64,000 nucleotides of DNA, from positions 124,001 to 188,000 of the forward strand of contig NZ_FOBW01000005.1 of the NCBI RefSeq assembly GCF_900109925.1. The letters are read 5' to 3'. The translations under genes were made by a program, and so were the position numbers. The DNA comes from Mesobacillus persicus. GTDB taxonomy: Bacteria; Bacillota; Bacilli; Bacillales; Cytobacillaceae. Each line of letters starts with the position of its first letter. The stretch's first letter is position 1. Under the pieces are notes generated by a model. The model saw nothing but the letters and a program-made list of their open reading frames with translations. It was not told the origin of the DNA and ran no database searches. Positions 1 through 8,860 of the stretch are shown here, one piece after another.

Positions 1-1750
1 TATAGTCTGGGAAATGGATGAAATTAGGAAAACGCGATTTTAAGCCTGGATTTGCTTTTAGAAACGTCTCCATTTCCTTGCTATACCCTGCAAGAATGAC
101 CACCAAGTCATCACGGTAATCTTCCATTCCTTTGACAAGCGTATCAATGGCTTCCACACCAAATGTGTCATGTTCATTTCGGTAAAGAGCGTAAGCTTCA
201 TCAATAAACAAGACCCCACCGAGAGCGGATTTAATCACATCATTTGTAAGTCTAGCTGTTTGTCCAACATATTCCCCAACCAAATCAGCACGACTCACTT
301 CCCTTAACTGACCGGTGGATAACACACCAATCGCTTTTAAATATTTCGCAACAATACGAGCAATCGTCGTTTTCCCTGTACCGGGATTCCCGGTAAACAC
401 CATATGCATGGCAATCCCCGCATTTTTCATCCCTCGGCTTTGCCGAAGCTTTTGGACCTTAACATGATCTTCCAATTGCAAGACGTAGTCCTTCACTTGT
501 TTTAATCCGATAATCCGGTCCAGTTCTTTCTTAATCTGCTCGATTCCTGTTTGGTTTGTATCACGGACATATTGATGTAATGGGATGATTTCCTGATGAA
601 TCTGTGCCATAATCCTGCCATCGGTTATCATTAAATGGACCGGAACAGGATCATTTTGCGGATTTCTCAACTTATATTCCGCCAATGGTTTAAAAATCTC
701 TTGTTCCACAACAAGTCCTAAACCAGATATACCGGTTGAACCTGAAAATTTCCCTGCAATATAGGAAATCACCCCACCCGACCATTCAAGCCTCATCAAT
801 AGTTGGCTTCTCGCTTTTTCTTGCAATTGTATGAGGGCTCGTTCTGCCAACTGCTTGATTTCTTCATCGGTATACCGCTCCATATGAACTAGGTCATCCA
901 TCGCCCCAATCATTTTCGAACCAGTTACATCTTGTAAGCTTTGCTCCGACTTCTCATAAAGAAAAACAAGGTATTTTCCATTCGCATAGATTTCACTGAT
1001 TGATTGTTGGAGCAATGCTCCAGTTGCCTCAACCAATTTATTTTTATCCATAATATAACGCGCTGGAAGTGCATAACTTCCAGATATGGTTAGTTGCCCG
1101 ATTGCATCTAGCACTCTCGATGGTGCTTTATCGATGTTTTCAAATAAGACGACATCTGTTTTCGCATATAAACATTTATATAAGTCCGATAAAAATAATT
1201 GAAATTCAGAGTCTGTTGCATAAGAGGATAGATCCATCATCGAGACCGTCTCGTGCTTCACTAAATTTTGTTGTTTGAGCAACTCAGCCATTAGGACAAT
1301 ACTTTGCCGTCTGCCAGACCCAGGGTGACCAAAAAGAACGAGTGTATTTTTCGGTTTGTTTTTTGACATGCCCGTAACAAATGGTCGTTTAAATGCAAGG
1401 CAAAGTTCATCCAAATAACGCTTCTGCCCGATCATTTTTCTCCCCAATTCACTTCGAATCCATTTAAAGTCTCCTTCTAATCTTTCACCCTGAGGTGCTG
1501 GCTGTTTTTCTTCTCTACTATCCTGAGGAACGGTTGATTGATAGCGAACAGCTGGATTCTCTTCTGACCTGGTTGGCCTTGGGATTGATTTCGTCCCTTG
1601 ATTATGTCTTACAGGCTGAGTTGGCCTACTTGCTGTTTTCGCAGTTACTCCTTCTTTATTGATCCAACCATGCCTTTTTATGCTGCGAATGACTTGCCAC
1701 TCTGGGAATAAAAACTTAAGGATTTCTTTTATATTCCAATTGATTCTCAT
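1..1750 (-). CDS. Two-domain AAA+ ATPase (CbxX/SpoVK-like), 3' end outside window
   Basis: Reads as an uninterrupted frame from an ATG at 1750 to the window edge, so about 583 residues are visible and the C-terminus is missing. Residues 1-100 are a polar, proline-rich linker. A first AAA domain has a degenerate Walker A (GHPGSGRRQS, residues 141-150) with R where K-T is expected, so it may not hydrolyse ATP. A second domain has a perfect Walker A (GNPGTGKTT, about residue 450) and Walker B (FIDEAYAL, about residue 513) and resembles CbxX/CfqX/SpoVK ATPases. The RBS (AGGTGG) follows the stop of the DUF4236 gene by a few bases, so the two are an operon. An oligomeric remodelling ATPase is inferred; the client is unknown. 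Confidence 0.75.
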   Translation of the reverse strand, partial: MRINWNIKEILKFLFPEWQVIRSIKRHGWINKEGVTAKTASRPTQPVRHNQGTKSIPRPTRSEENPAVRYQSTVPQDSREEKQPAPQGERLEGDFKWIRSELGRKMIGQKRYLDELCLAFKRPFVTGMSKNKPKNTLVLFGHPGSGRRQSIVLMAELLKQQNLVKHETVSMMDLSSYATDSEFQLFLSDLYKCLYAKTDVVLFENIDKAPSRVLDAIGQLTISGSYALPARYIMDKNKLVEATGALLQQSISEIYANGKYLVFLYEKSEQSLQDVTGSKMIGAMDDLVHMERYTDEEIKQLAERALIQLQEKARSQLLMRLEWSGGVISYIAGKFSGSTGISGLGLVVEQEIFKPLAEYKLRNPQNDPVPVHLMITDGRIMAQIHQEIIPLHQYVRDTNQTGIEQIKKELDRIIGLKQVKDYVLQLEDHVKVQKLRQSRGMKNAGIAMHMVFTGNPGTGKTTIARIVAKYLKAIGVLSTGQLREVSRADLVGEYVGQTARLTNDVIKSALGGVLFIDEAYALYRNEHDTFGVEAIDTLVKGMEDYRDDLVVILAGYSKEMETFLKANPGLKSRFPNFIHFPDY

Positions 1751-1762
1751 TGTATGGACCAC

Positions 1763-2818
1763 CTACCATTCCGTCATTCGTTCCACTGGTCGAAAGCCTT
1801 TTGTCTTTAAATGGTCGATATGATGCTGAAAATTTCCCATCGCGTCAGAAGGGTCAAGTCTGGCGAAGTTTAGTTTATCCAAAATATCCCGATTGAATGA
1901 AATCGAGAGAAGAACTTGGTTTCCCATATGACCAGTTGCTGTATTTAATGCATATTCGGTCACATGAATCAAACACCTCTCCACTGGTAAGGAAGCAAAC
2001 AAATGACGTGCTGCCCAAATCGCATAACCTGATACATAATCCTTCTTTATCTCATGATAGTTAGTTGCCCCCATTTTTCGTCTCGATACTTTTCCTGTTT
2101 TCGTTAAAGTAAGTTGTTCAGTTGGAATTTCATCCCCATTGATTTGAAACTCCATCTCTACACGATGTGCATCGTGTATATGGAATTGATAGGGTAAATC
2201 CGCAAACTCGCTGCTTTCTGCAACGACTTTTTTGTAAGCTTCCGGCTGACCACTTAAAACGGCATCTGCCAAGCTTTTTAATTCCTGCCACTCCCGGTAA
2301 TCCTTTTCATCCTGTTGTTTGGCTTGTTCAATGGCGGAAGCGAACCGTTCTCTTTTACGTTCCGCTAATTTCGGGATGATTCGTTCGATTAAGTTGGGCG
2401 CATAAGCTTCGTAGTGATGGATCGCTTTTTGCTGCAATGGCCCGATTTCCCCTGAGGTAAATGGTGCTGGCATGTTTTGGATTTCCTCCCAAAGGATTGG
2501 CTCTGGGGAAATTTTATGTAAAGATGTGATTGTTTGAATATAGTGTTCATGTTCTTCCACGAGAGCTTGATTCTCTGCCAGATGATTAGCGGAAGAGGAA
2601 GAAGCGGCGCTTTGAACTTTTTTCTTTTTCTTCCCAGTAGATGTTTCTACATAGGATAGCCCTGTTCCAGGAATTCCAACTGACTTTGTTCGTCTACCAG
2701 ATGAATGGATAGAATAACGCATCCCTCTTGTGCCAAAACTAACCCCCATTCCCTTTTTACCAAAATTCAGACGAACACCCTTTGCTATTTTGACACTCTT
2801 TCTAAACCGAAACGCCAT
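1763..2818 (-). CDS. DUF4236 domain protein
   Basis: 351 residues starting MAFRFRKSVKIAKGVRLNFG, the hallmark N-terminus of DUF4236 (glycine-rich repeated short strands with conserved GVSFGTRG-like and IPGTGLSY motifs, residues 1-60). A lysine cluster (GKKKKK, about residue 63) follows, then a long mostly helical region with charged heptads and a C-terminal alpha/beta part. No signal peptide or membrane segment. The ATPase gene starts 12 bases downstream, so the two proteins probably work together. The function of DUF4236 is not established to my knowledge; here it may be the substrate adaptor of the ATPase (inference). Confidence 0.7.
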   Translation of the reverse strand: MAFRFRKSVKIAKGVRLNFGKKGMGVSFGTRGMRYSIHSSGRRTKSVGIPGTGLSYVETSTGKKKKKVQSAASSSSANHLAENQALVEEHEHYIQTITSLHKISPEPILWEEIQNMPAPFTSGEIGPLQQKAIHHYEAYAPNLIERIIPKLAERKRERFASAIEQAKQQDEKDYREWQELKSLADAVLSGQPEAYKKVVAESSEFADLPYQFHIHDAHRVEMEFQINGDEIPTEQLTLTKTGKVSRRKMGATNYHEIKKDYVSGYAIWAARHLFASLPVERCLIHVTEYALNTATGHMGNQVLLSISFNRDILDKLNFARLDPSDAMGNFQHHIDHLKTKGFRPVERMTEW

Positions 2819-2862
2819 TGGTTCCCACCTCTTGCTCAGATATAAATTCTCTTGGTCATAAA

Positions 2863-2903
2863 AAAAAGCAGTAGCTCCTATATGTATAGGGTTACTGCTT
2901 TTT
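2863..2903. terminator. Bidirectional hairpin terminator
   Basis: AAAAAGCAGTA and TACTGCTTTTT form an 11 bp stem around a loop of about 19 bases, with A-runs on one side and T-runs on the other. It lies upstream of the DUF4236 operon start and downstream of nothing on the plus strand; it most likely isolates the operon from transcription coming from 3.2-4.1 kb on the minus strand. Confidence 0.6.
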
Positions 2904-2930
2904 ATGTAAATGATTCAGAAATTAGACAAT

Positions 2931-3143
2931 GACACAGGGACGGTTCCCAGGTCCCATTCAAGTAAAAGGAGAGATGGAGTGTGGCTTTACGCATTTTTTA
3001 TGCTTACTACTTTCAATATAAATGATTCACTGTGGCCGATGACTTAAATATCATGGCATTGGTAGCATTTATAATTTTTTTGTAGGCTGGATAGTGATGA
3101 GAAATATGTGTTTATGCGGGACAGACGAACCGTCCCCATGTTT
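2931..3143. repeat. Inverted pair of GGGACGGTT-type short repeats in a 420-base gap
   Basis: The gap 2819-3238 holds no convincing gene. It contains GACACAGGGACGGTTCC at 2931 and, in the opposite orientation, GAACCGTCCCCATGTTT at about 3127, i.e. the two ends of an inverted pair about 200 bases apart. A third related copy lies near 61560. Such GGGACGG palindromes recur in Bacillaceae genomes; I infer a REP-like element or its remnant. Confidence 0.45.
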
Positions 3144-3238
3144 CTTCAGTGTTGAACTCCCCTAATTTCCTTGCCCCAAAGGTGCCAAGCATCTGCCACA
3201 CCCTAGATATTACCTGACATTCCCTCACTAAATCGCTA

Positions 3239-3832
3239 TTACTTCGGATTGTATTCAATTGCTCCTGCATATTTACCTACTAGAGGGTTATCCTCCGAAT
3301 TAGCCGCTGGATAATAATACAATGTATTAAAGAATAAGTCAGTATTGAGTTCTCCAGAAAAACCAGCAACATGATGATTTCCTACAAATATGTATTCTTC
3401 ATTATTTAAAACCCGTCCAAGAGACATGTCCCCATATAATTTATAATGCAGAACTAGAGCATCTTTATTGTCATAAATTTCTACAGAAATTTTGTTCCCT
3501 TTTTTCTTAACTAAATCATTCACGATGTAGTTCATTTTATCCTTAAATTTTGTGTTTTCTACATTAACAGGATCAATTAGTACATAGTAAGATAAAGCCC
3601 CATCATATCTCTTTTCAACTTCGTATATAATCTTGTAGTTGTATTCCGAGGTTGCTCCTTCTCTTAATCTTTCCCCTTTCGAATTTTCTACTTTTTCTTG
3701 TTCTACCGAATCTGTTTTGATCGTTTTTTCTTCACTCATAACGGAGGGAACTGGTTGTTCTTTATTAATACTTAGTCCAACATATACCCCTAAAACAGCC
3801 ACAATAATTAAAATCACTGGATTTAATTTCAT
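3239..3832 (-). CDS. Exported or membrane-anchored protein of unknown function
   Basis: 197 residues. One N-terminal hydrophobic segment (LNPVILIIVAVLGVYVGLSI, residues 3-22) acts as signal anchor; no lipobox cysteine follows. The next 40 residues are acidic and disordered, then a compact alpha/beta domain (residues 65-197) rich in tyrosine with no motif I recognise. ATG start with GAGGAA upstream. It is followed on the same strand (from 4102) by nothing closer than 70 bases. Unknown function; extracellular or wall-facing location is inferred. Confidence 0.6.
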   Translation of the reverse strand: MKLNPVILIIVAVLGVYVGLSINKEQPVPSVMSEEKTIKTDSVEQEKVENSKGERLREGATSEYNYKIIYEVEKRYDGALSYYVLIDPVNVENTKFKDKMNYIVNDLVKKKGNKISVEIYDNKDALVLHYKLYGDMSLGRVLNNEEYIFVGNHHVAGFSGELNTDLFFNTLYYYPAANSEDNPLVGKYAGAIEYNPK

Positions 3833-3904
3833 TTCCTCTACACTTCCTCTTTACAACAATCAATTTGGTAAATCTGTTACACAATGAAACCCTATCTCAC
3901 TAAA

Positions 3905-4102
3905 TTATAAAAATTCAGAACTATAGATACCTTCTTTACAATTTACACAATATCCTCTTCCGTTTGTTAATGGAACAGGACAACCACATTCACAATATTT
4001 TAACTCTGTTCTATTTGTTTCTAAAGGTATAAATCTATTACCGCAATACTTACATTTCGTTAAGTAGTTATTGTTTTCTTTATTACAGTTAGTACATTTC
4101 AA
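3905..4102 (-). CDS. Small double zinc-ribbon protein
   Basis: 65 residues with four CxxC-like knuckles: CTNC (3-6), CKYC (17-20), CECGC (38-42) and CVNC (53-56). This is the pattern of two tandem zinc ribbons. The TTG start at 4102 is preceded by AGAGG at 7 bases. It is transcribed away from the membrane coiled-coil gene at 4329 and just upstream of the exported protein gene. A nucleic-acid or protein-binding adaptor is plausible; not recognised as a named family. Confidence 0.6.
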   Translation of the reverse strand: MKCTNCNKENNNYLTKCKYCGNRFIPLETNRTELKYCECGCPVPLTNGRGYCVNCKEGIYSSEFL

Positions 4103-4328
4103 TTCTTATCCTCTTCTCTATAATTTAGTTCTTTCTTTTTACAAATGCCCTTAATATTCATTATCAATTCTTCTGTTTGTTCATCAAATATAGCGATTAG
4201 TCCCAACACAAAAAGACCACCTTAACAATTTTCTAATTCAACTCTTCTGGGAGAGTTAGGACCGTATCTATCTTTCTACCAATTATAGTATAATACTTAC
4301 ATGAAATATTTGGAAAGAGGGTTTGTTT

Positions 4329-5555
4329 ATGTATGAATTATATATTTTGCTTCTAACATTAATTCCCATTACCATTCTAACTTTCATTCTTTTAAAAAAG
4401 AAAAACCAGAGCAATGTTTTTACAAGTATCATAGAAGTTGAGCAAGAGGACATGAAAATGGAAGATACTCAAAAAAAGGAAGAACTATATGTTTTCGATT
4501 CTCCATTTTCAGTTCAACAAATAGACTCCTCAATTTTAGAATCAAAAAAAGGAATTGAATCAAATGAAAAATTAAAGGAACATTCCAATGATTTATTACG
4601 TATAGTCAAGTCATATACTCCACATTTAAACAAAGGTAAAGAAGTATATGAAGTAGTATTCTCAGAATCCTTGCAAGAGGAATTAAAAAAAGGAACTGCT
4701 AGAATTATGGATTCAATCAAAAAGGATGGGTACAAGCGTGCAATGGCAGTAAATGAAAGAGGAACAGTTATTGAACATGCAAACCTAAAGATGCAAAAAT
4801 ATAATCCTACACAATTAAAAGCCCTTGCATTGAATACACTTACGGTTGTAGTATCACAAGAACATTTGCAGGAAATCCGAAGAGGATTAGAAAAAATCCA
4901 AGTTTCTCTAGATCGGTTAATAGCAATGAGAAAAAATGAATACTATGGAGATGCAAAAGGATCTTATGATTACCTAAAAAGAGCATATACAATCTATCAA
5001 AATAATGAGGTTAGCGATAAAGTAATAATCCAATTAGAGAGTATTTATCGTGAAAATATATCATCTATATACTCAATATTAAAGGATTTAGAAGATGTTA
5101 CTGTTCAAGTATCAGATCTTAAGAAGAAAGTATGGATGTGGCAAACAAAAGAACAATTAACCAATTTAAATAAGATAGTTACAGAATACAATGATTATGA
5201 AAACTTACTTAACCTATTTATTATGAATGTAACTGCGTGTATAAAGTTAATGGAACTTTATGGTGATTCTCAAGCAGTTATCGATCATTCAATAGAAAAC
5301 ACTAATGAGTTAATCAAGTTGTTTGAGAAAAATAGAAAGAACTTTTTAATTGAATTAGATTCCTACTCATCAGAATTCAACACAATATTTACTACTGAGA
5401 ATTATTTAATTGAAAAACAGAGAAGCATTAAGAAAGAAATTAAAAAGATAAATAACATATCAAACGATTATATAAAAAAGAGTTTACCTGAGGCACCCGG
5501 AACACTATACCTTGCTGTTGAGGATAATGAAGTAGTTTCTGTTTACAGAGCATAA
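4329..5555 (+). CDS. Membrane-anchored coiled-coil protein of unknown function
   Basis: About 408 residues. An N-terminal transmembrane helix (YILLLTLIPITILTFILL) ends in a KKKN stop, so the bulk is cytoplasmic. Residues 60-150 are mixed; from about 175 on the protein is almost all helical with long charged heptads, and it ends in a short beta-rich tail (LPEAPGTLYLAVEDNEVVSVY). I chose ATG 4329 over TTG 4323 because GGAAAGAGGG lies 8 bases before the ATG. A perfect TATAAT lies at 4289-4294 with only a weak -35. No family recognised. Very AT-rich, and monocistronic because of the strong terminator at its stop codon. Confidence 0.7.
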   Translation: MYELYILLLTLIPITILTFILLKKKNQSNVFTSIIEVEQEDMKMEDTQKKEELYVFDSPFSVQQIDSSILESKKGIESNEKLKEHSNDLLRIVKSYTPHLNKGKEVYEVVFSESLQEELKKGTARIMDSIKKDGYKRAMAVNERGTVIEHANLKMQKYNPTQLKALALNTLTVVVSQEHLQEIRRGLEKIQVSLDRLIAMRKNEYYGDAKGSYDYLKRAYTIYQNNEVSDKVIIQLESIYRENISSIYSILKDLEDVTVQVSDLKKKVWMWQTKEQLTNLNKIVTEYNDYENLLNLFIMNVTACIKLMELYGDSQAVIDHSIENTNELIKLFEKNRKNFLIELDSYSSEFNTIFTTENYLIEKQRSIKKEIKKINNISNDYIKKSLPEAPGTLYLAVEDNEVVSVYRA

Positions 5556-5587
5556 AGAGGTTTATTAATCTCTTTATGCTCCCTTTT
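5548..5587 (+). terminator. Rho-independent terminator overlapping the stop codon
   Basis: GAGCATAAAGAG (5548-5559) and CTCTTTATGCTC (5570-5581) form a perfect 12 bp stem with a 10-base loop, followed by CCTTTT. The TAA stop at 5553-5555 lies inside the left arm. Confidence 0.85.
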
Positions 5588-5740
5588 CCAATATATATCT
5601 ATCTTTATGTTATAGTTTTGAAAACTTTTTGCTAATTAATTTTGAACACTTTTATGTCAAAATTTCCCCCACCATGCCTTACTTAGGGGGCCCTAGTACA
5701 TAAACGCTTAAACCCAACACGGTCAGTCATCATCCAACTC

Positions 5741-6166
5741 TCACCACACCCTCATAAAATACCCCGCAACAACCGGAATACTCCCAAACTCCTTCCTCAT
5801 CTCCCGAAACGTAATCACCCCATTCCCTCTCGCAAGCTCAAAATCTAGCGGATACTCATGACAATTCAATGGGGCGTGCCGAAAGGTTTCGGTAAAGAAT
5901 TCGATGGCCTCTTGGTCACTATAAGCATAGATAAAAACAAACTCCTTCGCATTTCGTTTCAGTGAGTAGATACCTAGCTTCCGAATCCCTAGTAGATTGT
6001 TTTGAATCATCTCCGCTACCTTCTGATGATCGGCTTGATGAAAGTCAATCTGATCAATGTGGTCATCCATGGAAATTTTCCGCTCTGCTAGTAGATGGCA
6101 GAGATAATGGGCCAAGGAGGATTGTTCTAAATGAAACGCCTCTAGATAAAGTTCTTCCACAAGCAT
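5741..6166 (-). CDS. Conserved-looking protein of unknown function downstream of dnaB-like gene
   Basis: 141 residues, soluble, acidic N-terminal helices (residues 1-65) followed by a small alpha/beta part ending FGSIPVVAGYFMRVW. No motif recognised. It lies 54 bases after the DnaB-like gene on the same strand, so it may be the third gene of that replication operon. A role alongside the helicase is only inferred from position. Confidence 0.55.
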   Translation of the reverse strand: MLVEELYLEAFHLEQSSLAHYLCHLLAERKISMDDHIDQIDFHQADHQKVAEMIQNNLLGIRKLGIYSLKRNAKEFVFIYAYSDQEAIEFFTETFRHAPLNCHEYPLDFELARGNGVITFREMRKEFGSIPVVAGYFMRVW

Positions 6167-6220
6167 AAAAGCACACCCTCAAGTTAAAATTGATCAGTCA
6201 TTCTCTTCGTACGAAAAAGG

Positions 6221-7483
6221 TTATGCAAGCTTTAAACTTTGGTCCCTATGGTCCTCAATCTTTCCTGTATGCTCGTTGTAATTCACCTTAATGAAACCCA
6301 CCGCCCCATTTCGATTTTTCGAGACAATGATTTCAAGGGAATGATCTTCAGTATCCTTGTCATAATACTTTTCACGATACAAGAATAAAATCACATCCGC
6401 ATCCTGCTCCACGCTGCCCGATTCCCGAATATCGGACATCATCGGCCGTTTATTGGCTCTAGACTCTACCGAGCGATTCAGCTGCGCCAAACAAACGACA
6501 GGGCAATTAAACTCCTTCGCCATATTTTTCAGAGATTTAGAGATTTCTGTTACCTGCAAATGCATATTCCCACCATAAAATTGACCTGAATGAATCAGGG
6601 TTAAATAATCAATAAAAAGTATCGGTTTCTTCGCTGGAAATTGATGCATCAGCTTTCTCGTCTTTGCTCTCATTTCAGCTACACTTTGGCCAGCTCCATC
6701 AAAGATTTGAATATGAGTTTCGGCGAGATTGGCAATCACATCCGACCAGCGATTCTTTTGATCAGGACTCAGCATCCTTTTCGGATCCCGCATTTTTGCC
6801 CGGTTGAAGCCCCCTGTCGAAGCGATTAAACGGGAGGTGATTAGTTTTTTAGGCATTTCCAAGGAAAACACGAGTGGTAGGTACCCTGCCCAACCCGCCA
6901 TTTTCGCAAAATGCAGCATCACATCGGTTTTACCCATTGAAGGTCTTGCCGCTAAAATCGTCACTTCCCCGTCCTGAAAGCCTCCTATGACTTCATCGAG
7001 CTGATTGATGCCCGTTGTCGCACTTTTCAAGGCTGCTTGGTCTTCCCAAGGTGCCTCGTAGACATCTGCCAATTCTTGTTGGATGGACGCGTGATCCTCC
7101 ATTTTCCCTTGGTTGATTTTATCCAACTCAGCTATGACCTTGGCAATCTCCCAATCATTCATCGCCGCTACCGTCAAGATATTCCGCTTTTCCCGCTCCT
7201 TCCACAGATCGAGAATGAGCTTCTCCGTTTGATCAAATTTCTCAACATCCGCAAACGACAACAGCTCGGAAAGGTACGACATTCCCCCGAATGACTTGAG
7301 GTCAGGTAAGGTGGTTAAGTGAAGTAAATCAATATGTTTGCCAGCTTGGGTAAATTCCATCATTCGTCGCATTAACTCTTTATGCCGGGTACTTTCTAGC
7401 TGTTCAGGTTGTATCACCGTATCTTTGAGTAAGTACTCCGCTTTCATCAAGCTCCCTAAAAACGTCTTTTCAGCAATACTCAT
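6221..7483 (-). CDS. DnaB-like replicative helicase (phage/plasmid type)
   Basis: 420 residues, a little shorter than chromosomal DnaB (about 450). Residues 1-110 are the helical N-terminal DnaB domain. The RecA-like C-terminal domain shows Walker A (ARPSMGKTD, about residue 180), SLEMP, Walker B (LFIDYL), AQLNRSVE and REKYYDKDTEDH motifs in the DnaB order. It would unwind DNA at a fork as a hexamer. The gene begins 2 bases after the stop of the DnaD-like gene, giving the primosome pair DnaD-DnaB typical of phage and integrated-element replication modules. No capsid or integrase gene is nearby, so it is a solitary module. Confidence 0.88.
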   Translation of the reverse strand: MSIAEKTFLGSLMKAEYLLKDTVIQPEQLESTRHKELMRRMMEFTQAGKHIDLLHLTTLPDLKSFGGMSYLSELLSFADVEKFDQTEKLILDLWKEREKRNILTVAAMNDWEIAKVIAELDKINQGKMEDHASIQQELADVYEAPWEDQAALKSATTGINQLDEVIGGFQDGEVTILAARPSMGKTDVMLHFAKMAGWAGYLPLVFSLEMPKKLITSRLIASTGGFNRAKMRDPKRMLSPDQKNRWSDVIANLAETHIQIFDGAGQSVAEMRAKTRKLMHQFPAKKPILFIDYLTLIHSGQFYGGNMHLQVTEISKSLKNMAKEFNCPVVCLAQLNRSVESRANKRPMMSDIRESGSVEQDADVILFLYREKYYDKDTEDHSLEIIVSKNRNGAVGFIKVNYNEHTGKIEDHRDQSLKLA

Positions 7484-7485
7484 GA

Positions 7486-8508
7486 TTATTCCCCCGCAGT
7501 AGGGTCAAAGATAAATTCACCAGGAATTGCTCTTCCGGTAGGAATCGACTGCGTTGACGTCCTAGATTGCTGCACTGGCTTTTGGTTCTCCTGATAAAAA
7601 TCAATTTCATCAACCGACAGCAACGATTCATTTTCCCAGTTTTTCAGAATCCCAACCACATAGTTCAACCTTCGCTTGTTGTTGGCACAAGCAATCTCCA
7701 TCGCTTTTAAAATCACTGCTTTTGCCTGTAAAAATTTTGAATCATCTAACCAAGCTAACAGCTGCTGTTTGCCGTTCATGTTTGATAACCCAAATCCATT
7801 CTGGTCCCAAAACTCAATAATTTCTTGAACGTCAGCACTCTTTTCATCAACCTGATTGAAATCCACCTTATCTGGATTCTTCTCTTTATTTGGATTAAAG
7901 ACTTGTTGTTGTTTTTCTTTTTCATTTTCTTTTTCATTTTCTTTTTCTTTTTCTTTTTCTTTTTCTTTTTCTTTTTGCCCACGTATCGTAGGACGACACG
8001 TTGACGTATCGTTATCCCCTTCTAAAAGGTCGCCCTCTTCGCTTTCTTGACCTCGATCATCCTTGCTGTCAATGCATTCTCCTTGTTTATAAAAAGATTC
8101 ATAAAGGTTTCTAAATTCCTGCTTATGGATCGCCTCCGCAACATATTGGATCAACGAAAGATCTTGCACCTTTTTTAATTCGGAAAGAATACAATCCATA
8201 ACCGGTTTCCCGCCCTTATGAAAATTATCTTCCCCCCAGTTTTTAATCGCGAGTTCTCTCGTTTCCGGATTGTAACGAATCAACTTATGGTGATGAATGA
8301 ATCGATCCATTAGCGAACCAATACTCTCTATCGAATATCCCATATCAAAGGCGATTTGTTTTTTATTAATTTTATAGACTCCAATTTGAGTCGTATGGGG
8401 ATTCGTAAGCAAATACAGATAAAAATATTTGTCCTCTGGAGTCATCACCTCAGATAAAACCGGATTCATCCAAAACTCAGTTTGTACCATACGATATTTT
8501 GCCATCAC
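7486..8508 (-). CDS. DnaD-like replisome organiser
   Basis: 340 residues. Residues 1-125 form the winged-helix replisome-organiser N-terminus (KYRMVQTEFWMNP, then a wing with IGVYKINKKQIAFDMGYS). A low-complexity linker follows, containing (KE)n encoded by a hexanucleotide repeat. Residues about 225-295 are the DnaD domain (IIEFWDQNGFGLSN... ending LNYVVGILKNW). DnaD proteins open origins and load DnaB through DnaI-type loaders; no loader is visible here. GTG or the next codon ATG could start the gene. It is directly upstream of, and co-transcribed with, the helicase gene. Confidence 0.88.
   Translation of the reverse strand: MMAKYRMVQTEFWMNPVLSEVMTPEDKYFYLYLLTNPHTTQIGVYKINKKQIAFDMGYSIESIGSLMDRFIHHHKLIRYNPETRELAIKNWGEDNFHKGGKPVMDCILSELKKVQDLSLIQYVAEAIHKQEFRNLYESFYKQGECIDSKDDRGQESEEGDLLEGDNDTSTCRPTIRGQKEKEKEKEKEKENEKENEKEKQQQVFNPNKEKNPDKVDFNQVDEKSADVQEIIEFWDQNGFGLSNMNGKQQLLAWLDDSKFLQAKAVILKAMEIACANNKRRLNYVVGILKNWENESLLSVDEIDFYQENQKPVQQSRTSTQSIPTGRAIPGEFIFDPTAGE
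7917..7976 (+). repeat. CTTTTT hexanucleotide microsatellite inside the dnaD-like gene
   Basis: Six perfect CTTTTT units at 7941-7976, preceded from 7917 by interrupted units carrying CATTTT. On the coding strand this gives alternating Lys-Glu with two Asn substitutions. The 6-base unit keeps frame, so slippage would lengthen or shorten the linker by two residues per unit without breaking the protein. Confidence 0.9.
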
Positions 8509-8860
8509 GAACCACTATCCTTTCCATTATGAAAATTGCTTTCAATGTTGATATAGGGGTTAATGGGTGATAGCGGACAGGGTGGGTTTTATGAAGTTGT
8601 GGAGGTTTTGTGACTATCGCAGGATTGTTAACAGCTTACTTCTGAAATTTTTTGTCCCTCATAAAGATTCCACAGACCAATAATAGATTCATTAAATGCA
8701 AAAACCGCACGAGTACAAAATTTTTTATAGTTTATAATAGTCAAATAAAACTCTTATATAATACTAAGTGGCAATTAAATATGATGGTTTTAATGTAGGA
8801 TAATATAAACTTTGATATAATTAATTTGAAAATTTAGAACATGTAAATGGAGGGCTTTGT
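8509..8860. other. Intergenic region between divergent dnaD-like and OLD genes
   Basis: 352 AT-rich bases between divergently transcribed genes, so both promoters must lie here. I see no repeat element, RNA gene or coding remnant. TATAAT-like hexamers occur around 8755-8825 but none has a convincing -35. Confidence 0.4.

Noticed and set aside
7776-7982. Lysine-rich frame (poly-K) opposite or offset to the dnaD-like gene
   Set aside because: It is only the hexanucleotide repeat read in a shifted frame; no RBS and no homology.
5741-8508. Prophage at the DnaD/DnaB genes
   Set aside because: No integrase, capsid, terminase or lysis genes and no attachment repeats on either side.
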